Part shown: piece by piece, positions 18,992 to 21,761 of the stretch
Numbering within the stretch: the stretch's first letter is position 1
Layout of the letters: the number at the start of each line of letters is the position of its first letter
Assembly (NCBI GenBank): GCA_900617975.1
Contig: UZAE01000525.1
Location: forward strand, 1-21,761
Length of the DNA stretch: 21,761 bases
Origin: Rodentolepis nana
Lineage: Eukaryota; Platyhelminthes; Cestoda; Cyclophyllidea; Hymenolepididae
Reading direction: 5' to 3'
Made by a program: the position numbers and the translations under genes
Notes under the pieces: generated by a model
What the model was told of the DNA's origin: nothing
Database searches by the model: none
What the model saw: the letters and a program-made list of their open reading frames with translations, nothing else

Positions 18992-18997
18992 ATTAAA
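18992..18997 (+). promoter_or_regulatory. Possible poly(A) signal of the TMEM35B-like gene (ATTAAA)
   Basis: ATTAAA, the commonest variant of the poly(A) hexamer, lies 150 nt after the TGA. A/T-rich context makes chance occurrence likely. Confidence 0.3.
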
Positions 18998-21761
18998 TAA
19001 GTCTCTTATTTTTTATCCGTTTTCCCGGAACTGTTGGCCTTGGTCTTGCTTTATCTCTGTTTTTAGTGGTGGGCATGAAGACTCTCTCGAGTACTTTCGG
19101 TAAATCAACTCTTCCATAAACTCTGACCTTCGCCCAAATGTTAGTGTGGGCTTATTTAACTGAGGATGCTGTATTCATGTGCACTGTTTTCCATGAGTGA
19201 TATCGATTCAAATGTGGTTATCTAACTAAATCTGAACATTCAGGTGCATGAATTCGGTTGTACTCTTCATATGCTAGTTCCACACTTTACTGAACACTCC
19301 GTTAGCTAAGAAATATCTGATGCTACTGAGCCCTATGGCCTCACTTTGCTCCCCTTCTAGACTTCTGGTTTTAAAATGACATTAAATCCGGTTAGTTAAA
19401 CTATCCTTAGGCTTGGAGATATTCCTTTCAAGAAAAATGGGAAACAGTTTATCTTCGCAAATCTGATGACCGTCGGTATATTCGAAACAATAAGGCAAAA
19501 AAATGAAAGAGTGAGAAATGAATGTCGGAACAGAGTGCTTGAAAACAGGAGATCTGGTAAGTAGTCTGAATTTGTCTCTCCCGACTTGACTGTTTTGCTT
19601 CCTTGGATAGTCTATTGAACGGAAAATAAAGAACTCATCTGATGGAGCTAAGATATGCGTTTAGTAGATCGCTACAGAGATGAGACGACTTTTATTCATA
19701 TCTAATAATAAAATGCCTTAAGAGGCCTTAACAACAAGGATTAATCAGAGTTGTGATAAGGTAGTCAAAATGTTGGCAATGTGGATGAGTCAGCTGCGGT
19801 TTAGGAGGAAAAAAGTCGCGGCCACGGATTTGTCAAGTCGTGTTTTATTCCCTAAGGGGTTTGTGGTTTATTAAGGCAATAGAATATTCTAGCAATTGAA
19901 TTTTCGGTTGAACAGCACGATTTGGATGCTTAACGGCATTAAGTTTCTCCTGATTAACTGGAACAGTCCTACCTTTCTTTCACTTCTGGTTTAATGCCAG
20001 AATACAAAACACTACATTTCATCGAATACTTGGTAATTATCCCTATTTTGTATATAATTTACTAACTGGTCGTTGCTAGCCCCAAAACGCAAAAAATTTA
20101 TAAAGGTTTAAATAAATCCTTAACCTTGTGCGGTTAGAAATTGTGCGTTAATTTCACTTTGATATTGTCATGAATAGCCCATGACTCGTAAACTTTTTGA
20201 AGAAATTAAATTCTATTAACTTTTTTTGCACCGACCTAATTACTACGTTTGATCACTCCCTTGGCTTGGTAGCCATAACTTGGTTTCGAAAAATACTTAA
20301 ACCACTTCTATAACTTGGAAGTTAATGCCATACTTTGGTCGAAGTTCAGTTCCATAACAACCTTCATTGGATAGTAATATTCTTGAGTTTTTTTCCAAGA
20401 GAAAATAAAGATCGATTGAACTGCTTAATTAAATATTCAATTGAGTTTAAAATCAGTGTGGTATACTCAGAAAACGGCGAAAGATAATGATCAATAAACT
20501 TGAGGAAATTCAAATATGCAGAAACAAAGTTCCCATTTCGTTGTTTTAATTCTATTTTAAATTACACAGTCAAATTATTTCTCTTCAGTGCTTGGTCATT
20601 GGACGAAAAATCGGGACTAAACAGCCAGTTCCACACTCAAGATGGCGCTCATTTACTGATCTTCTAAAATTTTTCCCAGATATTGCCTCCAATCATTTGT
20701 TTCAGTGCTTCATTTAATTATTAATGTTGAGTCAATGGTTAATCCTATTCCTCAAAATACTTCATTTTGATCGGATAATAATTCATTTTGCACGAGTTTG
20801 ACAGGATGAGCTTCTAAAATACTTCCACTGACGGGGCCCGTTGCAACTTTAGTGTGCACCATTGACAGAACTGACATTGTGATAGGTCATTTTAAAGGCA
20901 AAGGGATCAATTGGGCTTTTTATATGGCGAAACTTATACAAATTGACATTATCTATATGTTTTTTTGTAAAGAAACGCTCTTGTTGAGTAAATTGAGATG
21001 GAAGAATTCAAGCCTATCAGTCGGTTTTGTTTTAAGTCAGCGTACTTTCTTTTGTTTGCTCTCAATAAAGACAATTTTTGAAACAAGTAGAATATTAGGG
21101 AGATCTGTCATGGAGTACATTAATGTTGACCCTCTGGAAACTTAGCCTTAATTTTAGAGCACACTTGGTCATGCTACAAGTGCAAAACGCCACCTCGTTG
21201 CTATTGGAATTTAACGTCTGGTATCACATTTGACCTATTTATATTATTGAAAGGAGCTACAAAGTGTTTAACTTGGAAGGGTCAAATAATGTTCCTCTAA
21301 TTTAATTCATTTTAAATGAACAACCGCTAAATGGAGTGCGATGGGACCCAAGCCAATTTGAAAGTGTTTTTACCTTGATTTAGGGGGTAGAAACAAGAAG
21401 CCGCTCAAATTCTGCCATCTCACGTGTTGGTTAAAATTAGTAGAGTTGCTGGTCGCCAAAATGAAATGCGTACCAATTGACATTACTATTGTGACCGTTG
21501 GCAGGACTGTCTCCGTCATTGGCGCATAACCAGTTCGTTAAAGGTTCTCTAAACTCCAATTACGGATACTGAGCTGATTAAAGGAAATAGTTTATTAATT
21601 TGATTGAGGCAATTATTTAAAGGTATTTGAGTTTATGTCCAGACTGTTATGATTTATTTATTTTAAATGACAGGCGTTTTTGATAGTTATCATTAGCCCT
21701 TTAGTTGACTTTGGGCTTCACAAGGGGCAGGAATATCAGAGTAAAAAGTGTCGAGGCGGGG
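18998..21761. other. Right-hand region without a recognised gene
   Basis: Stops are frequent in all frames. A 97-codon open stretch at 20852-21145 shows no family resemblance and no splice-supported extension. The part 19020-19420 is less A/T-rich and may be an old repeat, but no reverse transcriptase or transposase motif can be read. Confidence 0.5.

Noticed and set aside
20852..21145. 97-codon open stretch near the right edge
   Set aside because: No recognised domain and no exon-like context; treated as chance.

Overview
The window reads as nuclear DNA of a parasitic flatworm, most likely a tapeworm (cestode). The evidence is AT-rich sequence with long AT-rich introns, eukaryotic split genes with GT-AG introns including two of exactly 36 nt (a size class well known in cestodes), and scattered relics of mariner-type and Ty3/Gypsy-type elements. 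The species cannot be named from this sequence alone.

Two cellular genes can be supported, both on the + strand. The first, about 6610-16187, is a complete adenylosuccinate lyase (ADSL) gene in eight exons that join without a frameshift into 476 codons plus a stop. It has all the expected catalytic motifs, a predicted 11-nt first coding exon, short introns at both ends and introns of 2.1-2.8 kb in the middle. The second, 18351-18842, is a compact three-exon gene for a 139-residue, four-helix membrane protein that resembles TMEM35B (TMEM35/NACHO, DoxX-like family). The two genes share a strand, 2.2 kb apart, and nothing suggests they work together. ADSL makes AMP from adenylosuccinate; parasitic flatworms lack de novo purine synthesis, so here it should serve salvage and interconversion.

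The rest is non-coding or mobile. The left edge (1 to about 374) carries the 5' part of a well-preserved mariner transposase on the minus strand, with a probable terminal repeat, followed by a 34-nt tandem repeat. At about 1683-1745 there is a tRNA/SINE-like fragment. A decayed Ty3/Gypsy-like element (LTR-like end, broken gag, protease remnant) lies at about 2960-4240, with a second LTR-like copy at about 4650-4838. Intron 6 of ADSL holds what looks like an antisense decayed mariner-family transposase. Downstream of ADSL are a 53-nt tandem duplication and a mariner-like terminal repeat at 17200. The right-hand 2.9 kb shows no recognisable gene.

I did not find a new multi-gene system. The most useful points are the complete exon models of the two genes, the micro-exon and micro-introns, and the contrast between one fresh-looking mariner and several decayed mobile relics.
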